DNA of 64,000 nt from Tridacna crocea (Eukaryota; Mollusca; Bivalvia; Cardiida; Cardiidae). The stretch covers positions 24,081,001 to 24,145,000 of the forward strand of contig OX031058.1 of assembly GCA_943736015.1 (NCBI GenBank), read 5' to 3'. Made by a program: the position numbers and the translations under genes. Positions 31,333 through 42,593 of this stretch are shown piece by piece (the stretch's first letter is position 1; each line of letters opens with the position of its first letter). Under the pieces are notes generated by a model that was not told the origin of the DNA, ran no database searches, and saw only the letters and a program-made list of their open reading frames with translations.

Positions 31333-34300
31333 CTACACATGAAAAAATACTATCAGATTGTTTGGCTCACAAAGAAAGAAAACTGTATACGATTTTAAGG
31401 ATTACAGTCAATATCGTGTAACATCGACCTTTCCGTAAGGTCTATCAAGCTAATTTCGGCAGCTTCCTTCTTTTAATATAAGAGTTAAGGGCCGAAGATC
31501 CACTAACTCATCGGTAAATATCGCGCAACATTGACGTTTTCGTAAAGCCTGTTAAGTACTATTAAAGTAGTAGTATTTTTGTGATTAATCAGAGTTAAAT
31601 CTAATTTCTTCTTAAGTATTGTAAGCCGTGAAGTTCGAAAATTGAGACTAGACAACAAAAACAACATTAGCAGTAATAGTAGCACTAGTGTATGCGTATA
31701 TTCATCAACTTAAGAGGCTCCTAAACTCCAAAGGAACCGCTGACATTGAAAAAGAAAATGACTAAAAGAAAGGTGAATATTGAAATTACTCGATTTGTAT
31801 ATCATTCAATGAACTTCTAGTGCCTTTTCATCAGTATGCTCGTAATATCAAGGCCAACAGTACACTTATTATACACTCTTTCCAGATGTTTCTTCTTTTT
31901 TTCAAGGATAGCACTCTATCTAAGATAGACTTGTCAGTCTGGGTTCCAAAAAATCCTACCTACGATTTATAGAGACCGTGAAAAGAACCGTGGAAAGAGT
32001 AATCAAGAAATTGTTACCGCCTGGGCGGTAGCATGGTTAGACTACAAGCTATTTTCTTATATTAAGAAACCAATGGCGAAAGAGTTGTGTATGTAATACC
32101 AGCTAGAAAAACACCAGGAATGTACATGCACATGTCGCAATGGGGGCAAAACAAGCAAAAAAGCAATATGAACCCCAATACTTACCGACTGAGAAGGTCC
32201 TACCCCGTAACTGAAGAGCATCAATCCCTAGTTGAGCAAACCGTGCAATGTTCGCTTGAAGAATCGCCTCTAGAAGGTTCACATACCGCCTGTGGAACAT
32301 CAGCGTGACAATCACGCTAAAACCTGGTTCAATCCCCACTATGTATACACAATGGGACGGTATGAAGAGCATATTGGCTAGTCCAACTCGCACAGCTTCT
32401 AAGTCGCCTCGTTTTAAGCGTGTGAAGTCTCGTTCTCTAATGTGGCACGTCATGGTATCATAAGATGAAGCTATAAATACATGTAATCATCGAATGAGAA
32501 CAGGTCATTTTTTTCAGCAAGCGCACACAAGAAATAAGATTTGAGATTAAGCACTCCATTCTGTGGTCTAGAAATAGATATGATTGAAAGAGATAGTGAT
32601 TTTCCTAGACAAAATAGCCTTTTCTATATTTTTAACCTTTTGCCAGATAAGCCCTGATTTTTACGGCTCCGAGGTTGAAGGCGTTTGATAACACTGGAAA
32701 AAAGGAGAAAATGCTCATTACAAGCATTTTCACCTTTTTCCAGTGTTTTCCTTCCCTTATAGATAAAAATACCAACTTTGTAGCCACTTTAAATTTGTCG
32801 CCTGCAAATTCTTTCAATTTCAGCAGACCAAAATTACCTCATCTGGTAGAAAGTTGAATAAATCTTGTATGTAACAGCACGGAAAGTAAACAGTGAATAC
32901 GATTTCAAGTTCATTGCTTTTATGAACACTCAAATAAATAAAAACATTTTCTAGCATTTATGTAGCTTTCGATGGTTTCTTAACATTCCCCCCTCCCCTC
33001 CCGCTTTCTCACAGGCTTTCGGATCACTCTGCTTACATAATGGAAATACTCTTAAGGTAAGACCTTTGTAATGGAAAACAGCTATTCCCACTAAAATATC
33101 ATCATGCAAAATTAGCTATAAAGAAAAATGAGTATTATTGAACTACTTTCACCTTTTCATTTTTTTCCATTTTTTCCTTCTTTGAATTATCATTTATAAA
33201 TCTAAAACCGCTATATTCTCAATTGAAAAAGAGACAATAATTACCTCCCTTTTTAGAAAACAAACAAAAGTATCAAAAGATAGTTTCAAGATAGACATAA
33301 ACGGAATTTCTGATCCGTTAGAAATGTGCAAAAATATTATTTTTGCATAAATCTTTCTTTATCCTTATTTAACAACCAATTAGAATTTTTGCCAAATGTT
33401 CACCGGAAGTGCATTACACAGGTCTTACCTTAAAACGTATCTGTTTCATGCGAGCCGTTTGGCTGGCTAAATGGAGTTCTAACAGCTCTAAAAAATGGCT
33501 ACTATAATATTGTATATAACTGTATAGTGAATTGACCCACTGTTTTATTATACAAAGAAATTTCTCGTGATCTGACTGGATAATATGCCCCGATCTTATA
33601 TTATCATGTACACTGGCAAAATCGATGTAGAAGTGGTTTCCCTTTCGGGAGCCCCGTATAATGACCACACTGTCAACACGACAACCAAAATGGCGGCGTC
33701 GACCGAGATTATGCACCAAGCTACATGTTTTAGCACGTATTACCAAGGTTTCATTGGCGTCAGTTCCCTATGATGTCAGTTTTCATTGAATTGGGACACT
33801 CAGACGGGAAATTCTTCTTCGTCAGCGTACTCAATTTCTTTAACCCAAAACAGGTAAAATTCGCTAAACAAACTTCGGAATTATGAAACTTTGTAGGATA
33901 ATAAATTCGTTGTACGGTCAGGTGGCAGGGGACTTGGAAACTTGTTCACGGCTGTGGTGAATCATGTCGCCCCGAGCCGAAGGCCATGACTACTGCACAT
34001 CACACGATCGTTTACCATAACATGAAATGAAACACTAGAGGAAAAAAAAAAGAGACTTTGGAACTTACGTATGTGCTCCTTCGGTGGGTAGAAAAACACT
34101 ACGTCATATTTGTGATGTATGTACAGTGACGCTTTCTGCTGAACTTCCGGTTTGTTCAGGATGCTGACGATTGTTTGAAGGTGAGATAAGTTATCTCGGC
34201 TGATAAGGCTATATTTCCGCAGAAGGTTGAGATAGGTTAGCGGATTGGTCACGTGAATGAGATCTTGTTCGGTCATACAGTCTAGACCTGAAATAAAATG

Positions 34301-37288
34301 TTGAAACGTTTGAGATTATGAGTTTATGCTTTTCACTTCCCATGGCGAATTAAAAAGCGCTATACTCTGGGAAAAGGGGGGTTTACTGCGTCCCGTCATG
34401 GATCATATGGCTTGGAAAAACACGCAAAAAGGGGCATTCGGACATTTGCGTAAAGTATCGTCTCGGATCAGCCTGCGCAGTCCGCGAAGGCTAATCCGAG
34501 ACGCCACTTTCCGTTTTTATGAAATCTTCTGTTTTGCGCAAGTTTACTGTAGTCGTAAAGTACCTTCTCGGATTAGCCTGCGCGGACTGCGCAGGCTGAT
34601 CCGAGACGATATTTTACGCAAATGTCCGAATGCCTCGTGTTGCAAGCCATATCAAGCGAGTTATAGCATAATCATGGACGAAATCCGACTTGTATAAAAA
34701 CCGGCTGAATTTTGAGATAAAATGGTCATTGAACATGCAACATGCAGAAGAAATAAAGTCAACTAAATGTTTCAGACAACGTCACAATGTGCGAACTGCG
34801 CAGGCTGACATAGGTTAATACATTTTGCAAGTGCATTCAATTCTCTTTTCACAGAGCATGACTTAACTCATTACCAAACGACAAAATTCTAGGCTTGTCC
34901 AAATCGAAAGCATTTGCAGACGACAAAATAAAAGTGACTGAAAATTTGAAATTTGTTTTGTGAAGGGTAGAAAACATTGTGGGAAAAGGAGAAAATGCTG
35001 GTTACCAGCATTTTTTCTTTTTTCCCCACAATGTTTTCTAAAGACTTCTTTCTTAGGGTCGTCAAAAGTAGGGATTGTATGGTAATGGGCTAAATAGTTT
35101 TATCAAGTGCTACACACCGCGGACAGTCTGATCTTGAACCAAAATCTTCCAAGTCTTGACCTTGAAATTTTGTACTGGTCCAAATTGAAAATTAATTTTA
35201 CTAAAAGATTGAAATTTGTTCTGGGAGGAGAGAAAAAAATGCGGGAAAAAGGAGAAAATGCTGGTTAACAGCATTTTCTACTTTTCAAACCATGTTTTCA
35301 AAAGGCTTCTTTTTCAGGGTCGTGAAAACCAGGCATTGTTTGGGAAAGGGTTATTAAAGAAGCAAAAACGGTGGTTTCGGAGTAGGTGTGGAGGCACTTT
35401 ATATCCCACAAATTGCAAGCCAAACTAGGTAGTCGTCTATCTAATCGAAGGATTTGCTGTTAGGAAATGTTGGGAAAAAATCAACTTGAGTTTATCGTGC
35501 GGTAAGACTTACCCATGTTTCCCTGTTCAAGATAAGTCAGCACGATAATGTGAAAATCGCTGGATCGTTCTAAACTTGAGGTTTAGGCCTATACACATGC
35601 GCTACAAGTATGTTATCGACCATTTGTTTATGGTGAAAAAGAAAGTCTGTTAGTATTCATACGATAGGAATCCAAAATTGTCATCAAAATTAGTATATGA
35701 TGTTGATTTTATTAAAAAAAAAAACCAACGTGAATCAGACTATACAGAATGACAGAGGTTGAAAGCCAATGGGGATAATTAATCTAAAACTAGACCAGGG
35801 AAAAAGGCTATTGAAATTGTAGGAACTGTTTCCTATAGCATGCATTCTATGAACTGTGGCAGACCTAGCTAGTAGTAGGTTTACAAACCAGCTCTCAAAC
35901 TCGCAGTCTCTACTAAAATTCTTTCTTTGACTAATGTTGTTGCTATTTCAACGGTAATTTTTGGCGAAAAATATGACTTGATCGGAAAGTGTAGGTCACA
36001 AATCAGACTGCGTTCTTTGCAGACTGATCTTGATCTACACTGCCCGCAAAAGGTCAGTTAGTTGTGCTTAGAAGCCTAAGAGTTAAAACACCATCGAAAA
36101 CTGACATACAAACGTTTATTTGTAACTACAATCTTCATGAATTGGTCTGATTATTCTAAAGGGAAATAACCCATTTTCTCTATCTCTTTTAAGCGTGCAG
36201 ATTTCTCTCGTCATTGAAAGTATAACTAAGACCGTTAAAAAGACTTGGGTATTACAGTTTCAGTGCGTGTTTGTTAAAAATATCTCACAATTTACCATGA
36301 AGCCCAAATCAAAGATCGGACTGAGGATTCTATATAGTTTAAATTTGGTCTTTACTGTCCTCAAAAGGCAACAGAATGTTGTCTTTTTCACCTAGAGGCT
36401 GAGACTCTATAACAGAAATCTTGTTACATCAGAAATTTCACTTACACCTTTGTGTGCTATATCACTATACATTTACTCACCTTTTAAAACTGACTTTATG
36501 GCTTCAAACTCTGGTCCAGATATTGCATTAGCGATATCTATAACCAGCTCGTCAAAATCCACATCTGTCGGTTCATCTTCAAATTTAACAGTACCTCCTT
36601 TATCTTCGTAAACTTTCGATGTTTCAATAAGTTTATTCTGCCCTACTTGTTGATGAAAGTTATCTTTCAGCGTTCCTAATTTTTCGGTCATTTGAGCAAC
36701 TGGTTCATTTTGTGTTTCGAGATTTTTTGGCTGCACGGTTGGAGATGTTGGGTTTTCCGGTATTTCATCCACCGAATTTGCTGGAGTTCTACAACCATTT
36801 GGACCATCTTCCATATCCACTATGTTTAAACGCGGTATGTCGATGGGATGACTTTCTAGCTTATCTTTTAATTCATGCAGAATACCAGATGGTAATGTTT
36901 CCACGTTGGTATCATCAATATCTTGAATGTTATTGTTCTCAACGTCAGACAGAGTCTTGTTTCTGCGGGGTATCTTATTGTCTTCTTCTCTTTTCTCCAT
37001 ACTCAGTTCAAACACTTCGTCTTCACCAGATGCCTCAGTGTCAGTGTCTACAGATACAGTGCTTGCCGTTTTCAACGAAACGCTTTTGACGAGAACTGCA
37101 TTCTGAATAAGCACTTCTTCGTTCAGAGGCAGTTGTTGTTTGTAACTGTCTGAACTTGAAGAACTGCTGACATCTCGGTTGAATTCACTTCTTGACAGTT
37201 TGGCTTGTTCTATCAGTATCTCTTCTGTGATGCTTTTGTCTGATATGTATGGTGCTCTGTCAGCGTTTGCACAGTCATTCGATTCCAT
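30794..37288 (-). CDS. Four-exon gene: DED, unknown module and coiled coil
   Basis: Gene model assembled from the minus strand: exons 37288-36481, 34287-34069, 32470-32186 and 31332-30794 (stop). Every junction has GT/AG signals (donors GTGAGT, GTAAGT, GTAAGT; acceptors TTTCAG, TTATAG, TGTAG) and all three introns are phase 1, so the frame stays open for 616 codons. Residues 1-242 are acidic, Ser-rich and disordered. Residues ~243-328 form a six-helix pattern of a death effector domain, with helices ELVIDIANAI, FEAIKSVLK, TYLNLLRKY, DNLSHLQTIVSIL. Residues ~343-437 hold a compact module of unknown family. Residues ~454-506 are a heptad coiled coil with shorter helices after it. DED proteins act as adaptors in caspase and NF-kB type signalling in the cytoplasm; that role is inferred. 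An acceptor (TTTTTTTTCAG, ends 37293) just before the ATG shows another exon lies upstream, so the true N-terminus may be further out. Confidence 0.82.
31333..32185 (-). other. Intron 3 of the DED gene
   Basis: Between donor GTAAGT (32185) and acceptor TGTAG (31333). No repeat family recognised inside; unusually clean for this window. Confidence 0.7.
32186..32470 (-). CDS. DED gene exon 3, unknown compact module
   Basis: Residues 343-437. The pattern is helix (DLEAVRVGLANML), strand (CVYIVGIEPG), strand (SVIVTLMF), helix (VNLLEAILQ), helix (ARFAQLGI), strand (ALQL). I do not recognise the family. It is uncharged in its strands and looks globular, so a protein-binding or small ligand-binding fold is possible. 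Acceptor TTTATAG, donor GTAAGT. Confidence 0.8.
32630..32857 (-). mobile_element. TTAA-hairpin MITE in DED gene intron 2
   Basis: TTAACCTTTTGCC start, hairpin centre TGCTCATTACAAGCA, end GGTAGAAAGTTGA. Confidence 0.68.
33885..33990. mobile_element. Half of the TTGTACGGTCAGG palindrome
   Basis: ATAAATTCGTTGTACGGTCAGG through AATCATGTCGCCCCGAGCCG, the left half of the complete palindrome at 61.7 kb. Lies in DED gene intron 2, about 80 bases from exon 2. Confidence 0.62.
34069..34287 (-). CDS. DED gene exon 2
   Basis: Residues 270-342. Carries DED helices 3-6, ending in KPEVQQKASLYIHH, then a basic/aromatic link (DVVFFYPPKEHI). Acceptor TTTTATTTCAG, donor GTAAGT, both phase 1. The intron to its left holds half of a large palindrome; the intron to its right holds a nested-hairpin element and two MITEs. 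Confidence 0.82.
34416..34643. mobile_element. Nested-hairpin element (GCAACACGCG ends)
   Basis: Both inner hairpins intact (CAGCCTGCGCAGTCCGCGAAGGCTAATC reduced to its parts CAGCCTGCGC / GCGAAGGCTA; TTAGCCTGCGC / GCGCAGGCTGA). Outer ends AACACGCAAAAAGGGGC and inverse. Confidence 0.72.
34863..35093 (+). mobile_element. TTAA-hairpin MITE
   Basis: TTAACTCATTACC to GGTAATGGGCTAA; hairpin complete. The CATTACC end variant is shared with copies at 20.4, 38.2, 41.5 and 50.7 kb. Confidence 0.78.
35164..35354 (+). mobile_element. TTAA-hairpin MITE, left end worn
   Basis: ACTGGTCCAAATTG, hairpin around TGCTGGTTAACAGCA, end GGGAAAGGGTTA. Confidence 0.65.
35982..36086. mobile_element. GATCAGAC palindrome element
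   Basis: CACAAATCAGACTGCG / GCAGACTGATCTTGATC, right flank GGTCAGTTAGTTGTGCTTAG, end AGAGTTAA. Confidence 0.62.
36481..37288 (-). CDS. DED gene exon 1 (as modelled)
   Basis: Codes for residues 1-269: a long polar segment rich in Ser, Glu and Asp with two similar motifs, ITEEILIEQAKL and LNEEVLIQNAVL, then the first two helices of the death effector domain. Ends at donor GTGAGT with one base left over. The exon itself probably begins at 37292 after an acceptor, leaving TAGT before the ATG. Confidence 0.8.
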
Positions 37289-37561
37289 ACTACTGAAAAA
37301 AAATGCAATATTTGTGATAAAGTATAAAAAAGACCTTCTGGCAGAAAATTAGTCGAACAAAAAAAGCAGTGGCTCCGGATTATCAGTCACATTAACAAAC
37401 ATGTTGACAGAAAAGGGACATGGAAAGCTAATCGGATAATAAATAACTTTTAAGAGACTGAATAAATACAGAATAACGAATGTATGTATGAAAAAAAAGA
37501 TAACTGATGAATTTGTGAACTTATGGACGGATAGGCGGACGTACGTACAAAATAACAAACG

Positions 37562-37588
37562 AATGGATAGATGGATGGATGGATGAAT
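37562..37588. repeat. Short (GGAT)n
   Basis: GATGGATGGATGGATG beside the DED gene exon 1. Confidence 0.6.
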
Positions 37589-37612
37589 GTGCAGATTTAT
37601 ATATTACTGAAT

Positions 37613-37804
37613 CAGAGCTCCAGATAGAGGGAGTTATTTCGGTTTTAAATTTGAAAATATTTATCATTCTCCACTAAACCCTATGTGTGGGTACTCATTG
37701 GAAGCGTCTCACCAGGACTATTCTAATGAGTACCCACAACATAGGGTTTGGAAGAGAAATATTGGATTTAGAATACCATCATTCCCTCTTATCTGGATTT
37801 CTGT
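37613..37804. mobile_element. CAGAGCTCCAGATA palindromic MITE, copy 1
   Basis: Inverted ends CAGAGCTCCAGATAGAGGGA and TCCCTCTTATCTGG; an inner pair (TGGGTACTCATTGGAA / TCTAATGAGTACCCAC) closes a second hairpin. A copy lies at 42.6 kb. It sits upstream of the DED gene first exon. Confidence 0.7.
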
Positions 37805-38229
37805 GAACGAATTAGCAAATCACAATATGAATAGAATAAGCATGATCAATAGAGTGCACTCATTTCAACGACAAAACTAGTCATGTTCTTTACTGTCCTA
37901 TCTCAGTGCACAATCTGTAACACGGTCACTATTTCGTGCCTATGTGGCAATGGTCACTATAAAACGGTATATTTTTGCAGAGGACATTTGAAACCTATTT
38001 AAATGTAATAAGAAAAAAGGAAACATTTCACAAAGCCCTTTTATGATTAAACAAAAGAAATGTTCTCTTGTTCAACATGTAGACAAATCTGGGCCAGTAA
38101 ATTTATACCTTTTTACCCTTACCTACGAAAACAATTTCGGATTTTACAGCAAAGTATTAGGGATGACTGAAAAGAAAGATCTCTGAAAGTAAAGAAGCAT
38201 GGAAAAACTTGTGAGAAACAAAATGCATT
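37805..38229. other. No gene seen
   Basis: No supported exon or repeat. Confidence 0.35.
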
Positions 38230-38457
38230 TTAACTCATTACCACACAGTACCTACTTTTGACGACCTGAAAAAGAAGACTTTTGAAAACATTGTGGGAAA
38301 AGAAAAAAATGCTGATAACCAGCATTTTCTCCTTTTCCCACAATGTTTTCTACCCTTCACACAACAAATTTAAAAAAAATTCAGTCACTTTTATAATGTC
38401 AAGTGCAAATGCTTTCGATTTCGAGAAACCTAAAATTTTGTCGTTTGAGTGAGTTAA
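38230..38457 (-). mobile_element. TTAA-hairpin MITE
   Basis: TTAACTCATTACC to GTTTGAGTGAGTTAA; hairpin around TGCTGATAACCAGCA. Confidence 0.75.
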
Positions 38458-39304
38458 AGGCGTTGTTCCTTGACTCACAATGTTTTCTGAAGCTCTCACT
38501 AACCAAATACTGAGTAAATACCACTGTTTAAACTCTGAGAGCGAATAACTTTCTGATTAACTGTAGAAAGCAATGGTCTAGTACAAGTAATTGTTAATTT
38601 TGCGTTTTCCTGTGCCTGTGTGAAAACTGGAATTGAAAAAAATTCGGTACAATTTAACTTTTTATCAAATAACAAAGTTTACACTGATCAAAACCGAAAG
38701 CATATGTAGACGACAAATCAAGTGCTACTAAAATGATGCCCCATACATTGACCATAGCCCAACACACTAGTAAATCGCTTCTGACGTTCCTAATTAGAAC
38801 TAATTGAAAAAGTTTTAGGTGTTCAACGTGACTCATGCGCTGAAGCTGTAACTCGGCAGACCTACCACTGACTTGAGGTTGCGTTGCTCACGTTGAAGTA
38901 TCCCCTGGGTTAAACTCTGTAAAATCACAGCTTCTATCACCAGTGAAACATGAACAAGTGGCCATGAAATAATGTTAAAGTTAAAGGCGGATAAAAGTAG
39001 AAGAAGGAGAAAAAGAAGAAGAAACAAAAAGGAAGAAGAAGAAGAAGAAGAAGAAGAGAAGAAAACGAAGAAGAAGAAGAAAAAGAAGAAGAAGAAGGAG
39101 GAGGAGACATTTGCCCAATTTTGTATCAGTATTGTGGAGAAATAGACACGCTAGACATTTACCTACAGTGTAGACACAATCCTTATGTGATTTCGAGGCC
39201 ACGGGCGAACAAAGATTGTGGGATATTCACTTATTTGTTTTATATTGTCTTTATTTGGGCATGCAGCCAAATTTCTGTCTAATAATACTGCTTACATTGC
39301 GTTT
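38458..39304. other. No gene confirmed; (GAA)n tract
   Basis: 38660-38725 is a MITE fragment. 38999-39108 is a GAA/GAAGAA-rich microsatellite. A weak exon-like stretch at about 38875-38925 (-) is discussed under rejected items. Confidence 0.4.
38999..39108. repeat. (GAA)n microsatellite, imperfect
   Basis: Mostly GAA units with AAAG and GGA interruptions. Confidence 0.85.
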
Positions 39305-39510
39305 TTAACCCTTTACATGCCGATTCCGTGTTTGAGTGAACGTTGCAAGGAATGCTTTTAAAACGTTTTGGGAAAAGTAAAAAAAAAGGTTCTGGTAAAG
39401 AACATTTTCTTCTTTACCTGCAATACTTTTTACTCTTTTAGAGACAAATCTTAAATTGTTTGAACAATGAGTTATTTGTCATTTGAAAGTAATTCAATTT
39501 GGCCGAGTCA
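39305..39510 (-). mobile_element. TTAA-hairpin MITE, decayed
   Basis: TTAACCCTTTACATG start; hairpin partly kept (AAACGTTTTGGGAAAAG). Confidence 0.5.
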
Positions 39511-39570
39511 TAAAAAAGATTGTAGTCTTGTCGTCAGCTCATTGTGTGCTACGAGTTTCTGTATTAACCA

Positions 39571-39747
39571 ATGGCAGCTAAGTGCGACAAATGGACATAT
39601 TGCGGAGAGTATAGATCAAGATCATACTGCACAAAAGGTGCAATCTGATACTGGATCTACACTGTTCGATAAGGAGATATTTTTCCCGGCCCCATGACCT
39701 TGAAATACCAACATTTTGGTTTTTACCCGTCAGCTTGAAAGTTATAT
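39571..39747. mobile_element. GATCAGAC palindrome element
   Basis: CAGCTAAGTGCGACAAATGG, TAGATCAAGATCATACTGC / GCAATCTGATACTGGATC, then GGTTTTTACCCGTCAGCTTG: a long copy that abuts the next MITE. Confidence 0.58.
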
Positions 39748-39975
39748 TTAACCCTTTACCCCATAAGGCATTTCTATGGTATCTCTAATTTACCCTAAGC
39801 AACAGCAAGGATGAAGCCTTTTCTTATGTGTATATGACACCTTTTGATAGTATAGAAAACATTGTGGTAAAAGGTGAAATTGCTCGTCACGAGCAATTTC
39901 ACCTTTTGTCACAATGTTTTCCAAAGACTCCGACAAGCAATGCGTAGAAATGAGTATCTATGGAGTAAAGAGTTA
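39748..39975. mobile_element. TTAA-hairpin MITE, subfamily B
   Basis: TTAACCCTTTACCCCATAAG start, GGCATTTCTATGGTATCTC, hairpin centre TTGCTCGTCACGAGCAA, end GAGTAAAGAGTTAA. Confidence 0.8.
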
Positions 39976-40503
39976 AGTTATTTAGCGGGAAAATGTCATG
40001 AATTATTTCTATGGACAGTACAGATCAGGATTAGAAAGTACATTCTGATACGGTATACCATTATAAACCTTCCGATAACTTGCTCGACACTCTGACTTGC
40101 AGTGTTTGAAATCACTCTTTCCTACCGCCCGAAAATATCGATTTGATATTGTTAGTAATGTCTAGAGTCAAGACTATCGAAAGTGATATTGATACGTGAA
40201 TACTTGATTGACTTTGAAACTTACACCTTTGCTATTATTGATTGATCATTCGGGTGGAAAAATGAAATATTTTGACGACTTTTAAAACTAAATTAATACA
40301 TCTTTAAACAACTAACCTTGGAGAATCAAAAGATGTATGTGCCTCCACCGAAAATATCTTTTTAAAATTGTGGGAAAGATTAAGATATGGTCATTTTTCC
40401 GCATTGTTTTAAATGTCATCTATAAGAATGATAATAAAGGATGATTTAAGACTGATACAGAGATATATACATGTAAATATACTAAACGAATAGGTTGCAT
40501 TGT
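39976..40503. other. No gene or repeat recognised
   Basis: Unremarkable AT-rich sequence leading to the GTAG array. Confidence 0.35.
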
Positions 40504-41223
40504 AGGTAGGTAAGTAGGTAGGTAGGTAGGTAGACAGGTAAATAGGTAGGTAGGTAGAGGAAAGTATGCAGGTAGGTAGGTAGTAGGTAGGTAGGTAGTA
40601 GGTAGGTAGGCATGTAAGTAGGTAGGTAGTAGATAGGTAGGTAGAGAAAGGTATGCAGGTAGGTAGGTAGGTACGTAGGTAGGTAGGTAGGTAGGTAGGT
40701 AGAGGTAAGTAGGTAGGTAGGTAGGTAGGTACGTAGGTAGGTAGGTAGAGGTACGTAGGTAGGTAGGTAGGTAGGTAAGTAGAGGTACGTAGGTAGGTAG
40801 GTACGTAGGTAGAGGTAGGTAGGTAGGTAGGCAGGCAGGTAGGTAGGGGTAGGTAGGTAGGTAGATAGGTAGGTAGAGGTACGTAGGTAGGTAGGTAGGT
40901 AGGTAAGTAGAGGTACGTAGGTAGGTAGGTACGTAGGTAGGTAGGTAGGGGTAGGTAGGTAGGGGTAGGTAGGTAGGTAGATAGGTAGATAGAGGTAGGT
41001 AGGTAAGTAGAGGTAGGTAGGTAGGTAGATAGGTAGAGGTAGGTAGGTAAGTAGAGGTAGGTAGGTAGGTAGATAGGTAGGTAGAGGTAGGTAGGTAAGT
41101 AGAGGTAGGTAGGTAGGTAGGTAGGTAGGTAAGTAGAGGTAGGTAGGTAGGTAGGCAGGTAGGTAGATAGGTAGGTAGGTAGGTAGGTATGTAGGTAGGT
41201 AGTAGGTAGGTAGGTAGGTGGGT
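40504..41223. repeat. (GTAG)n array, 720 bp
   Basis: Tetranucleotide array with higher-order variants: GTAGAGGTAC/GTAGAGGTAG blocks recur every 40-60 bases. Long open frames read from it (YLPT repeats on the minus strand) are not genes. Confidence 0.95.
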
Positions 41224-41463
41224 GGACAAACAGATAGACAAATGGACAGACCTCTTTCCTGTTTTTAAATTGTTTCCCGTTTGCGATCACCGGTGCTGAT
41301 ATTGTGTAGGATGTTTTTATTTGTTTGAATGACAATATCTTAATCCTTAATATTGCCGTCCGAATTAACTTCCAGTTTTCGTCTATAGGAAAAAGAAGGG
41401 ACATTATGCTTTTTGCCCCGTTTTCCATCTTTTTCGATTCCAGGGCTCGTTTCACCAACCATT

Positions 41464-41682
41464 TTAACTCATTACCAAACGACACAATTTTACATGTGTC
41501 CAAATCGAAAGCATTTGCAGACGACAAAATAAAAGCGACCGAAAATTTGAAATTTGTTTTGTGAAGGGTAGAAAACATTGTGGAAAAAGGAGATTACCAG
41601 ATTTTCTCCTTTTCCCATAATGTTTTCTATAGGTTTCTTTTCCAGGGGCGTCAAAAGTAGGGATTGCGTGGTAATGGGTTAA
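41464..41682 (+). mobile_element. TTAA-hairpin MITE
   Basis: TTAACTCATTACC to GGTAATGGGTTAA; the hairpin tip is deleted (AAAGGAGATTACCAGATTTT). Confidence 0.75.
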
Positions 41683-41862
41683 AGAATGTTTTTTTTTTCT
41701 TCTTATTCTTCAGAATTTAAAGATAATTTGAAAGTAACATAAATTCTGATTGGCTAAACCGTGCGGTTTAGCCAATCAGAAGTTATGTTACTTACAATTA
41801 GAAAATCTTGGGAGATTAAGTCTAGAAATGTTCTCAAGAATGGTTGATGAATACAGGCCCAG
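41683..41862. mobile_element. AGCCAATCAG palindrome, copy 2
   Basis: TTTGAAAGTAACAT .. CTGATTGGCTAAACCG meets CGGTTTAGCCAATCAG .. ATGTTACTTACAATT; right end GGTTGATGAATACAGGCCC. Confidence 0.7.
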
Positions 41863-42100
41863 TATTCACTACTACGGATATTTCAAACAGGAATATGATG
41901 AAAAATAGTGAACAGTCTGTATATGAATCCCCAAAGATTTATTTGGAAAATGAGATATGAGTTATGCTCTATCAAAACGGAGCTTAATGCATCTGCAAAA
42001 AGTATCGACCAGATCAGACTGCGTAGGCTTATATTCGTCGAATGATTTGCTCTTTATGTATTCTCTGCATATCCAAGGATAGCTTGAATATGTTCTCGGT

Positions 42101-42225
42101 GAGTAGAAAGCATTGTGGGAATGAGAGAAAATGCTGGTTACCAGCATTTTCTCCTTTTCCCACACTGTTTTCAAATCTTTGTTTTTCAGGGTCGTGAAAA
42201 ACAGGGATTGTTAAGGAAAGGGTTA
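42101..42225 (+). mobile_element. TTAA-hairpin MITE, right half
   Basis: Hairpin plus right end GGAAAGGGTTAA. Confidence 0.62.
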
Positions 42226-42237
42226 ATATTCTTTTTT

Positions 42238-42545
42238 TAACCCTCGGCATCGCTCGGCATATATTCCGAATGGTCTCGAAAATATTCCGTGAGGTTTACG
42301 CCAATCAACCCCTAACTTACTAGATAAGGAGTTGAGACTTGCCGGTCAATGGGGCAAAAAGCAAATATTGCAATTTCAAAGTTTTTTTTTTTCTCTTTTT
42401 TTAGGGAAGGGGGGTGTGAGATATCTGCTCATCGGCCTTTGTACATATCCAAGATCAGACTGAACCTTTTGCACAAAAGGTACAGTCAGATCTTGATCTG
42501 CAATGACCGCAAAAGCACTTTAGGCCGCACTTTGTAGGCTACACC
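42238..42545. mobile_element. CGGCAT element carrying a GATCAGAC palindrome
   Basis: TTAACCCTCGGCATCGCTCGG start, CTAACTTACTAGATAAGG, palindrome CCAAGATCAGACTGAACC / GGTACAGTCAGATCTTG at 42449-42495, end GCACTTTGTAGGCTAC. The full layout of the copy at 13.75 kb. Confidence 0.6.
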
Positions 42546-42593
42546 TTTCCGTGTATATGTAACTTTCCGAATGATATTTGTCGGAGTTCTAGC

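Larger units (their letters stand above)
34288..36480 (-). other. Intron 1 of the DED gene
   Basis: 2.2 kb between donor GTGAGT and acceptor TTATTTCAG, holding a nested-hairpin element, two MITEs and a GATCAGAC element, listed separately. Confidence 0.7.

Noticed and set aside
33414-33746. 110-codon minus-strand open frame in DED gene intron 2
   Set aside because: No recognisable domain; the flanking exons join in frame without it.
34326-34697. Open frames in the nested-hairpin elements (also at 57.3-58.2 kb)
   Set aside because: Same peptide words (SSRISLRSPRRLIRD) recur on both strands because the DNA is palindromic; not coding.
38833-39027. Exon-like stretch on the minus strand (TTTTACAG acceptor, peptide SLTQGILQREQRNLKSV, donor GTAGGT)
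   Set aside because: Leaves phase 0 where the DED exon downstream needs phase 2, and no partner exon was found.
40409-41578. Long minus-strand frames of YLPT repeats (389 and 273 codons)
   Set aside because: They are read from the GTAG microsatellite; several frames are open at once and no unique protein sequence is present.
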